A DNA stretch of 64,000 nt from Piromyces finnis (GCA_002104945.1 MCFH01000001.1:1054001-1118000), one strand, 5' to 3'; counted from the first letter of the stretch, positions 47,913-62,322 are shown. Notes: generated from the sequence alone by a model not told the origin. Numbers and translations: made by a program.

Positions 47913-50900
47913 ATGGTTAATGAAGGAGAAGAGAAAGAAAAGGTATTTAAAAACAATAATATTGTAGAATTAAAAAGTCTCAATGACTATAATAGTGATT
48001 TTTTTATAAATTCTATTGAGAATGGAGCTACCATTGAAATAGTAGAATTTCTATTAATTAATTCAAATTTTAAGTCTATCGATTTTGTTTTTTCTGGAAA
48101 AGATGGTTTTTATAAAACACCACTATCATTGGCAATAGAGCGTAACAACTTTAGGATAGCTGAACTTTTAATTGACTATGGTGCTAATATAAATGACATT
48201 CCCGTGACAACATTTTTATTTAACCAAAAAAACTTAATGTATATATTAAGTAAAGGTATTTCCAATGAATTCCTTCAAAAACTGATAATTCAATTACTAT
48301 TACGGAAAAATGAGAATAGTAATGTTTGTTTGAAAAGAATTTTCAATTATTATATTTTTGATAATGCTTTTATATTAAAATTACTATCATTTTATAAGAA
48401 TAAAACTCAGCTATCCTCTCGAGAACTAAACACTTTAATTGTAAAAGAAAAAGGAAAAATTGAAATAAACAAAAATATGTATCGTCAGGCTGTATACAAT
48501 AATAATTTTGAATCCATAAATACACTATATAGTAACGATTTAAGAGAACCAGACGTTATATTAAAGGAATTTACCAGTCTATTTGATATTGGGGATATGC
48601 AATGCCATTCGATAGATTCAAAAGAATTTATTAATAAATTTAAAAGTAAAGAATTAAATATATCAGTGGATAATATTTTTTTAGATATTTTAAATCAATT
48701 TCACCAGAATCGAGAAACCTTATTATCCTATAAAGAAATTAGAAATAAGCTAGAATTGTTAATTTGCCAAAATAACATTGGAAAATTGAAAAATTATATA
48801 GAGACAAATCATGTCCAAATGTTTCTTTTTAGTAAAAATTACAGTCCACATGATGATGATGACATACTTTTATATGCAATAAATAAAAATGTTTCACTTA
48901 AGATGCTTCAATTTCTTATTCAACATTTACAATGTCAAAATTTGGATTATATCGTTCATGACGAAAAGGATAGGGAAGGAACACTTCTTTCTTTTGCCCT
49001 TTCACAAAATAAATTAAATTATTGTGATGTTCTAATAAAAATGGGTGCAAAACTAAACACCAAATCGATGGATATGTTGATGTATTTATATGGAAATAAA
49101 TTATTAAATAATAAAAATTTACTGTATATTCTAAATAAAAATGAAAAGGTGGAGTTAGATAGTATTCATCAGATGGTGGTGGATAACCAGATAGGATTAT
49201 TAAAAAATTTATTTAAATTCTATGTATTCGGGAATCATTTTATTTTGAAATTTTTATATTATTATAAGAATAAAACCAAGTTATTAAACCGAGAAATAAG
49301 AAATGAAATATTATGGGAACAGAATAAATTGAGATTTTCTGATGTATTGTATGAAAGTGCTGTGGAATCCAATAATTTTGAAATTTTGAATTTATTATAT
49401 AACAATGATAATAGACCAAAAGATATTATCCTTGATGAACTATTTCATATATTAGATACAGCTGAATTAAATCGTGAAGGTGTAAAGCAAGAATTTTTAT
49501 ATAGTATTAAAAATGGGATTCTAAAATTACCGGTATCAGAGCATTATTTATATAATTTATGCCATATTGAAACAATAAGAAAATCTTTGCTCGAAATAAT
49601 TCAAAGTAATGATATAGATAGCTTGAAACATTATATTTCCACAAATCAAATAGCCTTGTCTAATATCAATAATGACTATTTCGATATACTCATATTTGCA
49701 ATTAAGCAAAATGCTTCAATTGAAATTATAAAACATATTATTCCTTATTATAAAACACTTGACTATACAATTCATAAGTATGAATCCCCTCTTTTCTGTG
49801 CGATCTATAACGATAAATTTTCTATAGTTCATTTATTATTAAAAAAAGGGGCCAACTTTAATTTTATATTTAATAGTTTAGGCATCTTTTACAAGCGTTA
49901 TAAAAGCAAATTTTATAATGAAAGCAAAATTAAAATTTTTAAATACATCCTAAGCCATAGTTTTATTACGATCAATTCCAAATTTATTCTTTCCTTAATT
50001 CGACATAAGGAAAATGAATTTTTAAAAATGATTTTTAGATATTATATTTTTGATGATAGTTTTATTTTAAATTTACTTTCTGTATATAAAAATCATATAG
50101 GTATACCAGAGGCAAGATTAAAACATGCAGTTATTCAGGAAAAAGAAAAATTTATTAAATTTGAATACATGTATGAAGCTCTATGCCATGACAATAATGA
50201 TATTTTAGAAACTTTTTTAGATAGTATAGGTAAAGAAAAGGTTTTCCCCTTAAAACTCTCACAAATTTTTCATTTATTAGATATTGCTGTTAGAAAGGAT
50301 AACATAAAATTTATTAAATCATTGTTAAGTTTTAAATTACCTCCGTTTGATAAGGATTCCTTTTCAAAAATGGGAAAGTATTTATTTTCGAATCAATGTT
50401 ATCATCTTGAAATCATGAAGATGATTATTGAACGATTATTAGCCAGTGAATTCAATGATGTTAAAACATGGGATATTACAAACGTTTTATTAGATGGTAA
50501 TAACTTTAAGGAGAATAATAATGTAGAGTTAATAAAAGTATTCCTTCAACACACTTTATCTCACCCATCTTTTGATTTTAAGGCTATTCGTTTTGAAAAA
50601 TTAATCAAAGCATTAAACGAATACAGTGATGTTTCTTTAATAAAAAAATTTATTGAATTGTCCTTACTTCACCCAACATTTAGCTTTAGTACCATTAATT
50701 TTAATGTTGTTTTCGTCTTGTTAAATTGTATCGACCTCTCTCTTTTAAAATACTTTATTACATTACTTTTTAATTATTCTTCGATTACTACTACCCTCTC
50801 TATGATAAAAACAATAGTATTGACCCTTGATAAATTGAAAAACAATGATCTAATGGAATTCATTTTTAATAGTTTATTTGATCAAGATACTATTGATTTT

Positions 50901-51112
50901 ACCATGAGTATGAATATTCAAAAATTGGTAGAGATAGCAGCTCAATTGAAAAGTAATGAAAATTTTAAATATTTTCTTGAAAAATTGATCTCCCATAAAA
51001 GTTTTCAATTTAACCCTATCACCATTAAAAGAATGCTACTTGCTACTTGTAGAATAAAAAATACCACCTATATTGAATATATTATGAATGATGTATTTAA
51101 TGACAAAGTATG

Positions 51113-51147
<35 letters not shown>

Positions 51148-52667
51148 TACATTATTATCATCCTTTTAAATTGGAAGAAAATGAATTTGACAAAATTATT
51201 ATGACTGCGATTTACTATAATAACGAATATGTCCTAAAGTATTTTATTTCAAATTTTAAAAGTTTAACCAATATTAATAGTGCAATAAACTTGAAAAAGT
51301 ATCTTTTGTTTTCCAATAAAATTAATAATCATCAAGCTATAAAATTAATCATAGAAAAAATATTTGATGTTTCCTGTTTAACACCAAAATCGAATCAAAT
51401 GGAGTTATCGATGGTAAAGACATTTGACGTTCAGCACCTTTCTTTAATAATAAATAGTTTTGTTAGGCTCCATGAATTAAAAATGATAGTCTGTTTAATA
51501 GAAAGTAACGAATTAAAAGGTAAAATTAATTGTAGTGAAAGGGATGGTAATGGTGATTATCCTATTCTTGTTTCATTATATGAAAATGATATAGAAATAT
51601 TTGAATATTTCATTGGAAATGGGGTAGATTGTCGTGTCTGTGATGTTAATAATGTACCTTTATTTTTCATAGCGCATCAACATAAAAATTATAAAGCACT
51701 TCAACTATTAATGAATCATAATACATTCTTTATCAAACCAATCATTAGTATGAAATGTTCTTCCCAGTTAGAACATGCCATATTTCATCATCAGTTGGAA
51801 AAGGTCAAGTCTCTAAGGTGTGATCATATTCATTCATTCCAAACAACATCTCAACCTTATTTCACATCTTTATCCTTGGCCTATCTATTAAATCATACCG
51901 ACATCTTTAATTATTTATTGCAACATGATAATATAAATGAATTAGATTATCATGGCTATAGTCTTTTGTATTATGCTATTCTAAAGGAAGATCTCTCTAC
52001 CATACAAAAATTGATAGAACTAGGAGCAAACATTTTTTACTACTGTCAAAGACATCCATTTTTACGCCAACATTCTGCTATTCATCTCTCCATAAATTTA
52101 AAAAATTATACTATTCTTTCAATACTATTGGATCGTCTAAAAATAGAATTAGGGGTATCCAACAGCTTTGATTTGTCTCTGACCGATGTACTAAAAACCG
52201 ATGATAATACTACAGAAGAAATGATAAAAATTATGGAACTTTTAATCGATAAAGAGATTAAATTACCAAGTCATCCGAAAGATCGAATGTCTCTTTTCTA
52301 TCATGCTTTTGAAAATAATTCTCTTCCATTAATAAATTTATTATTAAATTATAATAGTGATATGGACGACCATACGGAGGATGATGCACAGGATATCAAA
52401 GCCATACAACATTTAATGAACAACAAAGATGATATAGATCCTTGTACTTCTGATCAAACCGCTGAAGCTTTAAAAACAATTATTCAAAAGAATCATTTAA
52501 CCATTTTAAAATATTTCATACAACATTATATAGATATTCATAAATATGGGCATACTCTATTAGTTTATGCTTTGGAAGCTCAAAGGGATGCCATCATTTA
52601 TTATTTAATTTGTCATGGTGCTGAAACTGATCCTATCATTATAGAAGAAGAATTAGATATGATGTAG
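47913..52667 (+). CDS. Giant ankyrin-repeat protein with three super-repeats
   Basis: 1,584 aa, single exon. Degenerate ankyrin units are recognisable, for example TPLSLAIERNNFRIAELLIDYGANIN (residues about 70-95), LLSFALSQNKLNYCDVLIKMGAKLN, PLFCAIYNDKFSIVHLLLKKGANFN, and near the C-terminus YGHTLLVYALEAQRDAIIYYLICHGAE. The first 60% consists of three tandem super-repeats of about 280 residues. Each has ankyrin units, then a YYIFDNAFILKLLSFYKNK-type segment (about residues 145, 435 and 708), then a FxxLLDI-type segment. A poly-Asp run (WDDDDDDDDDDDD) follows at about residue 1067. Presumably an intracellular protein-binding scaffold; partner unknown. Convergent with the large minus-strand gene at 53684-60707. 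Ankyrin proteins are abundant in many eukaryotes, so context gives no specific role. Confidence 0.88.
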
Positions 52668-52824
52668 TTTTTTTCTTTCTTTTTTTTTTTTTTCTTTCGA
52701 TAAAAAAAATGAAATTATTTTATTATTGGGGTTATTATTTATAAAATAATGATAAATTTTAATAACTTTTTTTAGATTTAAATTCATTGATAAATATTTA
52801 ATCCAATACCATCAACAATACTTT

Positions 52825-52871
<47 letters not shown>

Positions 52872-53411
52872 TATAAATATTATTTAATTAAAAAAAATTT
52901 TTTTAATACACTCAATACTATTCTATATACCCATAAATATCAACGGTTATTGTTCAAATAAAATATTATAAACACCTAATTTTTTATTAAAACAATTTTA
53001 GACGTTATTATCAATTTCTTTTTATTCTATACTATTATTTATTTATTTTATTTATTTATATATTTTTTATTATTTATAATAAGAATAAAAAAAAATGTTT
53101 TTTTTTTTTTTTTTTTTTTTTTTATTGATTTATTTATAATTGTATAGATTTCTATTTATAAAGAATAAAAATACATTTATATTTACTATAATTTATTTAT
53201 ATTTTATATTTATTATTTCTTTTTATTATTATTATTATTATTGTATTTATATTTATTATTTATATATCTAAATGACTGTACCTTTATATTATTAAAAATA
53301 AATATTAATATTATAAAGCTAAATTTGTTAATCTATATTCATCAATCTATTTATATTTATATATATATGTGTTTTATCAATAATCTTATTGAAAAATTAA
53401 ATAGATTAATA

Positions 53412-53447
<36 letters not shown>

Positions 53448-53683
53448 TTTTTAATTAACTTTTGGTGTTTTTTTTTTTTTTTTTTTTGTTTAAAAGAAAT
53501 AAATATATTTATATATTTATATATATTTATTCTTTTTTTTTTTTTTTTTTTTAAACTATTGGTATATATACATATATACATAGATATTTATTTTCATATA
53601 TATATATTTTATTTTCTATAATTATTATAATTTTTTTTTTTTTTTTAAGTTTTTGATTTTAATATTTGGTAAAAAAGTTGGGT
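52668..53683. other. Convergent intergenic region, homopolymer-rich
   Basis: Between the 3' ends of the ankyrin gene and the 2,200-aa gene. Contains T42 (52827-52868) and several T runs over 15 nt. The frame at 53241-53621 is Ile/Phe low complexity. No gene seen. Confidence 0.7.
52827..52868. repeat. T42 homopolymer
   Basis: Longest single-base run that I noticed in the window. Length is likely unreliable in the assembly. Confidence 0.95.
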
Positions 53684-56599
53684 TTAATAAAGTGTAGTAC
53701 TTTGTGCTCTAGCTCTATTCTTCTTCTTTTTAGTTTTACTTTTACGACTAACAGTAGTAGCCGCACTCTTACGACTTAAAACAGAAACAGTTTCCCATTC
53801 TTCATCATCTGTATCGTTAGCATTAGCCTTCTTCTTCTTCTTCTTTTTCTTTGTTGGTTCCATCATTGGCATGCCCATCATATTGAATCCATTAGCATTA
53901 GCCATCATACTCATACGCATCATATTCATCATATTCATATTCATATTATTCATGTTATTCATATTATTGTTCATACCGTTAATGTCACCATTACCATTAT
54001 TATTCATGCTATTCATACCATTCATCATACCCATCATATTCATAGGCATTCCCATACCATTCATTGGTATACCCATATAATTCATCATATTCATACCATT
54101 GTTATTATTATTATTATTATTGGCAGAGGATGGTGAAGTAGAATTATTATTAGTATTTTCATTATTACTTGAACCAGCAGTATTAGTGTTATTACCCATG
54201 TTATTCATACCCATTCCTGGCATGTTCATATTCATATAATTCATACCTGGCATCATAAACATTCCAGGCATAATTGGAATACCGTTAATGTTAGGCATCA
54301 TACCATTCATCATTGGATTCATCATTGAATTCATTGGATTAATGGCATTGTTATTATTTTCATCTGAAGAACTTTCAGAAGATGGTGAATTGGATGGACT
54401 AGAAGATTTTGGTGTGGTATTAGCATTCATGGAAATAACATTGGAATTTATAGTATTCATAGTATTATTTGTATCCATACCATTGGTATTTATGGTATTG
54501 ATACTCATGGAATTAGTATTCATTGTATTATTAGCATTTATGCCACTAGTATTCATAGAACTAGCACTTGTATTCATAATATTCATGTAAGAATCTCCCA
54601 TCATCGTTGTCGAATCATTATTTTGGGTAGGGTTAGTATTTGATACTGGACTTATTTTTTCACTTGCCATTTTATAACTATTATTAGTTTTGGCCATTTC
54701 AGTTTCATATGAATCCATTGGGTATTTATCAAAGGCAGATACTGATGGTGTATTTGAAGTAACTTGGCTTGATGTTGGAGAGATGACAGTTGTTACAGCA
54801 GCAGCATTTGTCATAGCAACATATGGATTTGTATAGACACTCGAAGAAATAACTTTAGCCATTGTAGTTGGACTAGTTATCATTGGTTGAACTTGAGAAG
54901 AAAGTTGATATTGAGTTTGGATATGTGGTTGAATTTGAGGTTGAGTTTGTGGGGTTTGTGGAGTAGTAGTTGAACTTGTGCTTATCTTTGGAGATGGTGA
55001 TAAAGGAGAGCTAAAGTCAAACATATTGAAATCTATTAAAGGACTAGAGGCGTTCATTTGACCGAGGAAGCTGCTAACCTTTGAAGATGGTGAAATAGAG
55101 TCACCGCTAGTATTTAATGTTAATGAGGTATTGATAGGTTTCACCTGACTTTGTGGTTGTAATTGATAACTTGTATAACTGTATTGACTTTGTTTATTTA
55201 CTCCTGTCTTTTTCTTTGGAATCATCATGCTTTGAGTTTGTTCTTGAAGTAATTGAAGTTGACGTTTTTGTTCTTCGATATTTTCTAATTCATTTAACTT
55301 TTCCATCTTTTCTCTCTCTATTCTTTGAACTTCTAGTTTTTCCCTTTCTATTCTTTCTCTTTCTTTTCTTTCATTTTCTATAATCTCTCTTTCCATTCTT
55401 TCTCTTTCTCGTTTTTCTTCTAATTCTCTTTCCATTCTTTCTCTTTCTTGCTTCTCCTTTTCTCTCATTTCCTTTTCAATTCTTTCTCTTTCTCTCATCT
55501 CTTGTTCTATTCTTTCTCTTTCTCTCTTTTCCCTTTCAATTCTTTCCTTTTCTAATCTTTCTCTTTCCATTCTTTCTCTTTCTAATCTTGCCATTTCCAT
55601 TTCCATTCTTTCTCTTTCCATTCTTTCTTTTTGTAATCTTTCTTGCTCTAAACGATCTTGTTCTCTCTTTTCTCGTTCCATTTTTTCTCTTTCTTTTCTT
55701 TCTTCTTCCAACTTTCTTAGTTTTTCAATTCTTTCTTTTTCTAATCTTTCTTGTTCTAATCTTTCTTGTTCTTTTCTTTGTTGTTCTCTTTTTTGTTGTT
55801 CTTTCTTTTGCTGTTCTAATCTATGTTGTTCCATTTCTCTTTCTACTCTTTCTTTTTCCATTCTTTCTTGTTCTTCTCTTTGTCTTTCTAATCTTTCCAT
55901 TTCTTGTTTTTCTTGTTCATATAATTGTTGTTGTTGAAGTTGCTGTTGTTGAAGTTGTTGCTGTTGAAGAAGTAATTGTTTTTGCCATTGTAATTTTATT
56001 ATTTGAGATTGACGTAATTTATATTGATATGATGGGTCATTAACATTCTGTTGTTCTTGTTGAACTCCATTCATTCCTATTTGACTATTCATATTCATAT
56101 TCATTGGGCTAGTCATATTATTCATTAGACTAGTCATGTTGTTCATTGGACTAGCCATATTACTTAATGGACTAGTCATATTATTCATTGGACTAGCCAT
56201 ATTACTTAATGGACTAGTCATATTATTTAATGGACTAGTCATGTTTTGGAATGCAGAATGATCATGCTTTGAATGTGTAGACATGTTACTACCAGAAATA
56301 TTACTGCCTATCGATTTGGCTGATTTATGTCTATTATGTTTTCTCTTTGGTTTAATTGATCTTGGCATTAATCCTCCATCATTACTAGTGGCGCTACTTA
56401 ATCCTGGACTACTCATAGTAGGGCTACCTCCAACATTATTTTGAAAAGCAATAGCATTATTTAAATTCATAATATTTGTTGGACTAACCATAGATACTAT
56501 TTTTTTTTTTTTTTTTTAATTTTAATATAATTAGCAATAATTAAAAAAAAGTTAATATATTCAAATTTTTATACTAAAATAATATTTATATGATATATG

Positions 56600-56651
<52 letters not shown>

Positions 56652-59600
56652 TTATATTACCTTGAACATTTTCAGTAATAGTATTAAAATTACTATTATT
56701 GACACCATTATTAGCATTCATATTAAATGAATTATTACCATTATTACTTAAACTACTCTTTAAATTAAAAGTATTATTGCTATTCAAATCAAATGAACTA
56801 TTAATACTAGTACTAAATGGTTCATTATTTAATGGCGTTGGTTTTTCCTTTAATGGACTCATTTCAGTCATTAGTTCTTCAGATGAACTTTTAGTGAGAT
56901 TACCAGTAGTTTCTTCTTTTTTAGTGTTATCATTTGAAAAGCTACTATTGAAATCCCAATCTGAGAATAATGCTTGTCTAATAGTGTTACTTAATAAATC
57001 ATCATCTCCAAGAACAAGAGAATTACTGTCATTTTCCTTATTTTTTAATGAATCATTATCTTTATTCAAATCAATTTTTCCAACATCTTTGCTAATACTA
57101 TTGACTTGTTTTTCTAATTCAATCTTTTCGTTAATTGAAGTTGCTAATGGTGAATGACTAACGTTTAAATTGAAATGGGCTAATAAATCTGAAAATCCAA
57201 TAACAGAAGCATCATTATCTGTTTCTGATTTAATATCAAGGGTTGGTGGAATGGTATTAATTGGTGATATAAGAGAACCCGAATTAGAATCAATTGTGTT
57301 TAATGTTAAAAAGTTCAATTGAGGTTTTTGATTATTCAATGTTTGAATAGTTTCAGGTGTTTCATTTCCTGTATTTGAACCAAGTTTATACTTATTTTTC
57401 TTTTTAGGATAAACAGGAGACATATCAGATTGAATATCATTACTACTATTAAACATATCAAATATTGTATTATTGGTTGAATTGTTCATCTCATCAATAT
57501 TAGATGAATTAAGAGGACTCATATTATTCATATTCATATTATTCATACCATTCATATTATTCATGTTATTCATATTATTCATACCATTCATATTATTCAT
57601 GTTATTCATGTTATTCATATTATTTATATTATTCATGTTATTCATATTATTCATATTATTTATATTATTCATATTATTCATGTTATTTATATTATTCATG
57701 TTATTCATATTATTCATGTTATTCATATTATTCATGTTATTCATATTACTCATATTATTCATATTATTCATGTTATTCATATTATTCATGTTATTCATAT
57801 TATTCATACCATTCATACCATTCATATTATTCATACCATTCATATTATTCATACCATTCATATTATTCATATTATTCATGTTATTCATATTGTTCATACC
57901 ATTCATATTATTCATATTATTCATACCATTCATATTATTCATATTATTCATACCATTCATATTATTCATATTATTCATATTATTCATATTATTCATACCA
58001 TTTATATTATTCATATTCATCATGCTATTCATATTATTCATATTATTCATATTATTCATATTATTCATATTATTCATATTATTCATACCATTCATATTCA
58101 TCATATTGTTCATATTGTTCATGTTCATACCATTCATATTCATGTTCATATTATTCATATTTAGATTATTAGATAGTTGAATAAGTGGCTTATCATCGTC
58201 ATCCTCTTCTTCGGCAATTGGTGTTATTTTTTTAGTTTTACCATCATTTTCATTGTCTGAATCAGAATCTGGAATTGTAAGAATATTTGTGGATAATTGA
58301 GAAACTCTATATGTCTTTTTTCCAATTTGGTTCATTAAACGACCCTTTTCTTTTTTAATGATTACAGGTGTTTTATTTTTTGAATCCTTTTCACTTAAAC
58401 TTGGTGATCCTTTACTACTACCTCTATCTTTACTACCACTTCTTTTATCTCTGCTGCTACTTCTATCTCTGCTAGCACTTCTATCTCTACTACTTCTTCT
58501 TCCTCTACTACTTCCGCTATCAGTACTACCTCTTCTTTCTCTACTACGTTCTCTATTTCCTCTTTCTCTACTTTCTGGTCTGTTACTATCACGGCTACTA
58601 TCTCTGTGGCTGCTATCTCTGTGGCTACTTGGTCTATGCATATCTCTATCTTTACTACTTCTTACTTCGCCTGGTACCCTACTCTTTCTTCTTCCCTCTC
58701 TATCTATAGTACTGAGTGGTCTTCTACTTTCTCTACGTTTTTTAAGTTTATCCATATCCTTTTCATCTCCTTCTTCTTTTGAAGCAGAAATAATTGTGAT
58801 TTTTGGTACAATAATGTACTTTGGATTATTATTAGCAATGAGATTGGCATTATCATCCTTGTTAAAAAGAGATGACACTTCCAAATTATCTGAATTTTGG
58901 AATTGATCATATACATTTTTAAATGATTGACTTTCCTTTCTTGGTGGTAATTTTATCTCATCAATAGATTTATTTTGAAGAACATCAGGTTCATTTGGAA
59001 TTTTACTTTCGGATACAAAAATCATTATATTTTTTTCCTTTTCACTTTTTATTAATTCCGTTAATTTTCCAATGTAGAAATCTTTATGACTATCATATGG
59101 ATTTCTGTTTTTTCCAACAGCGTCAACATCACCTTTATTTTTTGGTTTAAATTCTAATAATTTTTTTGGACTCCATGCCTCAAAACAAATTGTCATTATG
59201 TTATTTTTATCATTTTCGTCTATTGTTTCATTATTATCATTTTTATTTGCATCATTGGATAAATAATTCATTAATTTTATGATTGTATCACTGATCATAT
59301 TTACTATATTTTTTTCTTCTTCTTTTGGATTAACCTTTGCTTTTAATAAGTTTATAAAAATATTATCTTTATTTTCATGAGCATTAATAGAAGATGATTT
59401 TAATACAATACTGCTTGATTTATATTCCAAAGTTGAGTTTTTTGGTACTCTAATAATATGTACAGATGTGGAGTGTTCTGATGGTTCACTATTTATAATT
59501 CTAAATCCAATAACGTTAAGTTTTGATAATTTTAATTGTTCATATGAAAAATTATTTCCATCAATGACTTCGGATACTGTTTTTCTTACACATTCACTAC

Positions 59601-60707
59601 GACTTAATAAATTAATATCCACATACTTTTCGGAGGTGATAAAAATTTAACGAAATATTTATGAATATTGTATTATCAATATTTATTTTTTGAAATAAGG
59701 AATATTATTATTTTTGACATATGGATAAATTTTTTTATTTTAGCAAAATAATATTCAAGAAAAAAAAATTAAGATAATAAGAAAGATAATAAAAATATAT
59801 AAATTATTATTTTTATATTGTTAGTAAGTGCATTATATATATATACCAATATATATGTAAATAGTAATAATTAAATTAATACATTATCTGGGTTAACATG
59901 AGAGCTAAATCTTGGAGGTACTTTAAAATCTTTATCGGTTCTGGAGGTGTTTCCATAAGTTGTTAAAGAAGATTCAACACTTACCATACTTTCATTTCCA
60001 GGATGATGACTTTTTGGTCGATGATGGCGACTATGTCTTCTTTCCGAATCACGCATTCTTGAAGCTCTTCTACTTTTTCGATGATCATGATGATTATTAA
60101 CATAGAGTGATTTTGTTGCCTTTTCACGATGTTCATCTTTTTTTTCATTATCATCAATTGTTGATGATGTACCTAGATGACTTTTGTGATGACGTCTTTT
60201 TTCTTCGAGAGAACTTCTTGAATGTCTATGTTTTGATAATCTATGACTTGAAAGTCGATGTCCATGGCTTGACATTCTATGACCATGATTTGATAATCTA
60301 TGACTACGACTTTTTCTATGTTCGCTTTTTGATGAGGATTGAGTATTATTATTTGATGTACTTTCCGATAGTGTTGGTGTTTTTTGTTTCTTTTCATTAC
60401 TTTCGTTTAATTTATTATTTAATATTTCTTTTACTTCGCTTAACTTATCACTTTCATTGTCAAAAGCACCTAAAAGTGACAAAGAACCTACAGGATTATC
60501 ACCATCAACATTGTATATTAATGAAAAACCTTGTTCCTTTTTACTTGCTTCCATTTCTTTTTTCTCAAGCTGTTGTTGAACTGCTTTTGCTTGTAGTTCT
60601 TTTTGTTGTTGATATTGTTGTTGAAGTTGAGCTGTTGTTAATATAGGAGTATTTGAAATGGACATTTGGTCCATTGGATTTATATAATTGTTTTGTTGTG
60701 TATTCAT
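53684..60707 (-). CDS. 2,200-aa low-complexity protein, three exons (His/Ser-, RS-, Asn-Met-rich and coiled coil)
   Basis: Three open frames join through two GT...AG introns with matching phase: exon 1 60707-59883, intron 59882-59626 (257 bp, phase 0), exon 2 59625-56661, intron 56660-56497 (164 bp, phase 1), exon 3 56496-53684. The total is 6,603 nt, divisible by three. Exon 2 has no usable ATG near its 5' end, supporting the join. Protein order: Gln-rich and His/Ser-rich N-terminus (HRLSNHGHRMSSHGHR, about 130-170); the only ordered-looking part (about 276-500, containing SECVRKTVSEVIDGNNFSYEQLKLSK-like sequence); RS/SR-rich segment (about 570-690); Asn-Met-Gly repeats (about 760-980); MTSPLNNM/MASPMNNM repeats (early exon 3); long E/R/Q/M coiled coil (about 1430-1680); Asn/Met/Gly tract; K8 and DDEEWETVSVLSRKS near the C-terminus. 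Function unknown; cytoskeletal, RNA-binding or condensate scaffold are guesses. Confidence 0.72.
56497..56660 (-). other. Intron 2 of the 2,200-aa gene, with (AAT)n array
   Basis: Donor GTAATATAAA after CAAG. Acceptor AATAG after a poly-A tract. Contains a trinucleotide array (about 56603-56650) that reads as a false poly-Tyr tail if translated from exon 2. Phase 1: G plus TA gives Val, then Ser-Met. Confidence 0.75.
57510..58170. repeat. Coding minisatellite encoding Asn-Asn-Met repeats
   Basis: 9-bp-based units ATTCATATT/ATTCATGTT/ATTCATACC in exon 2 of the 53684-60707 gene, coding for NNM and NGM with occasional MMNMN breaks, about 220 residues in total. Confidence 0.92.
59626..59882 (-). 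other. Intron 1 of the 2,200-aa gene
   Basis: Donor GTATTA after codon GAT-AAT (Asp-Asn). Acceptor TCCGAAAAG just before TAT-GTG-GAT. Phase 0. An AAG acceptor is less usual than TAG or CAG, so this junction is the weaker of the two. Confidence 0.6.
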
Positions 60708-61233
60708 TTTTTTATAAATATTAATAACTAATTATATTATTAAGGTATATGATTCTAACAATAGAATACATAATATATATAGTCATAATAAAAAAAAAAA
60801 ATAATTCATTAAATAAATTACATTCAATATTTATTGATATAGTAGATACACAATATAATCTTTTTTTATTTATATTTTATAAAAAATTATACCTTTAAGA
60901 TAGTATGTAGAATTAAATATTAAAATACTGTAAAAAAAAAAAAAAGGTAAAGAAAAATATATACTAAAGATAAATTAAAAATGATTGAAAAATTGAAATA
61001 GTTTAAAGTTCCATTTTCTACTTTTTTCTTTTCTTTTTTTTTTCTTTTTTCTTAAAAAAACAAATAATTTACTTGTATATATATTTATAAATAAATACAA
61101 GTAAGTTATATATAATAATAATAATTAAAGAATTCTAATATTCCTTTAATTATTTAAAGATTATCTTTTTTTTTTTTAATCACTTTTTTTTTTTTCTTTT
61201 TTTTTGTTATTTTGATAAAGAGGAAAAAAAAAA

Positions 61234-61264
<31 letters not shown>

Positions 61265-62292
61265 TTTATTGCATATATTTTAATATATTTAAAATAAATG
61301 ATTTAATCTATTTAATAATAATAAAAAAATTTTTTTTTAATGTATTTTATGGCATAAACACATGTAAAATGATGGTTTAAAGCTTGTTTTTTTTTTTTTA
61401 TTAAAAACTATGTTAACTATGTTAGTTTTTTATTATTAATATTTATTATTATTATTTTTTTTATTTCTATTTTTTATTTTCAATATTATTTTCAATTCTT
61501 TTTTTTTTTTTAAAGGTCTTTCTTTTCAACAATAACAACAACAACTTTCTGGTTTTAGTTGAGTGATCCTAATTCAAAATATAAATATAAAATAATTAAA
61601 TAATACATTTTACTATTAAAAAATAATTATTATTTATAAATTTATATAAAGAATAAAAAAAAAAAAAACTCTAAATATTATTAAATTTATCAATAATTAA
61701 TATTACAGTTTTTAAAACTTTTTATTATTATTCTTTTTTATTATTCAATGATTTATTAATAATTTAAATTTTAAATCATAATAATAATAATAATAATTAT
61801 AATTTTGTTTTAAATTATTATATTTAATAATTAATTAAATTAAATTAATATTCCATAAATTAATAAAAAATAAAAAAACGTTTTTTTTGTATTTATTTAA
61901 TAATATATGGAGATCTATTATAACAATCAATTAATTTCTGACTTTTACATATATTAAATATATTAAATAATATATGGACAATAAATTTCAATAGTATTAA
62001 TAAAAATATATTAAAAAAAAATAAAATGAAAACTTTTTTAGGAAAACGGTGATTAATATTATTTTTAATATTATTTAATATATGTTCAATAAACTAATTA
62101 TATAAATAATAAATATATTAAAATATAGTATAAAATATATTAATATTAATTAAAATATAATATCTATTTAAAAAATCATCACTCAAAAAAAAAAAAAATT
62201 AAACCACAAAAAAGTGGTTAAAAATAATAATTGTAGGTAGGTAGGTAGGTAAGTGTAGGAAGAGGATCAATGGAATGGAAAGTGGTTTACTT

Positions 62293-62322
62293 GTAATTAA
62301 TTATAATTAATTATAATTAATT
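62293..62322. repeat. Tandem 10-bp AT repeat
   Basis: Unit TAATTAATTA in three copies, itself near-palindromic. Confidence 0.8.

Noticed and set aside
53241-53621. 126-aa plus-strand frame
   Set aside because: Ile/Tyr/Phe low complexity from T runs in a convergent intergenic region; non-ATG-rich context.
54288-56043. Plus-strand frames of 76-151 aa
   Set aside because: Antisense shadows of the Asn/Met and Glu/Arg-rich coding sequence of the minus-strand gene.
57473-58906. Plus-strand frames of 182-235 aa
   Set aside because: Antisense of the NNM minisatellite and RS-rich region.
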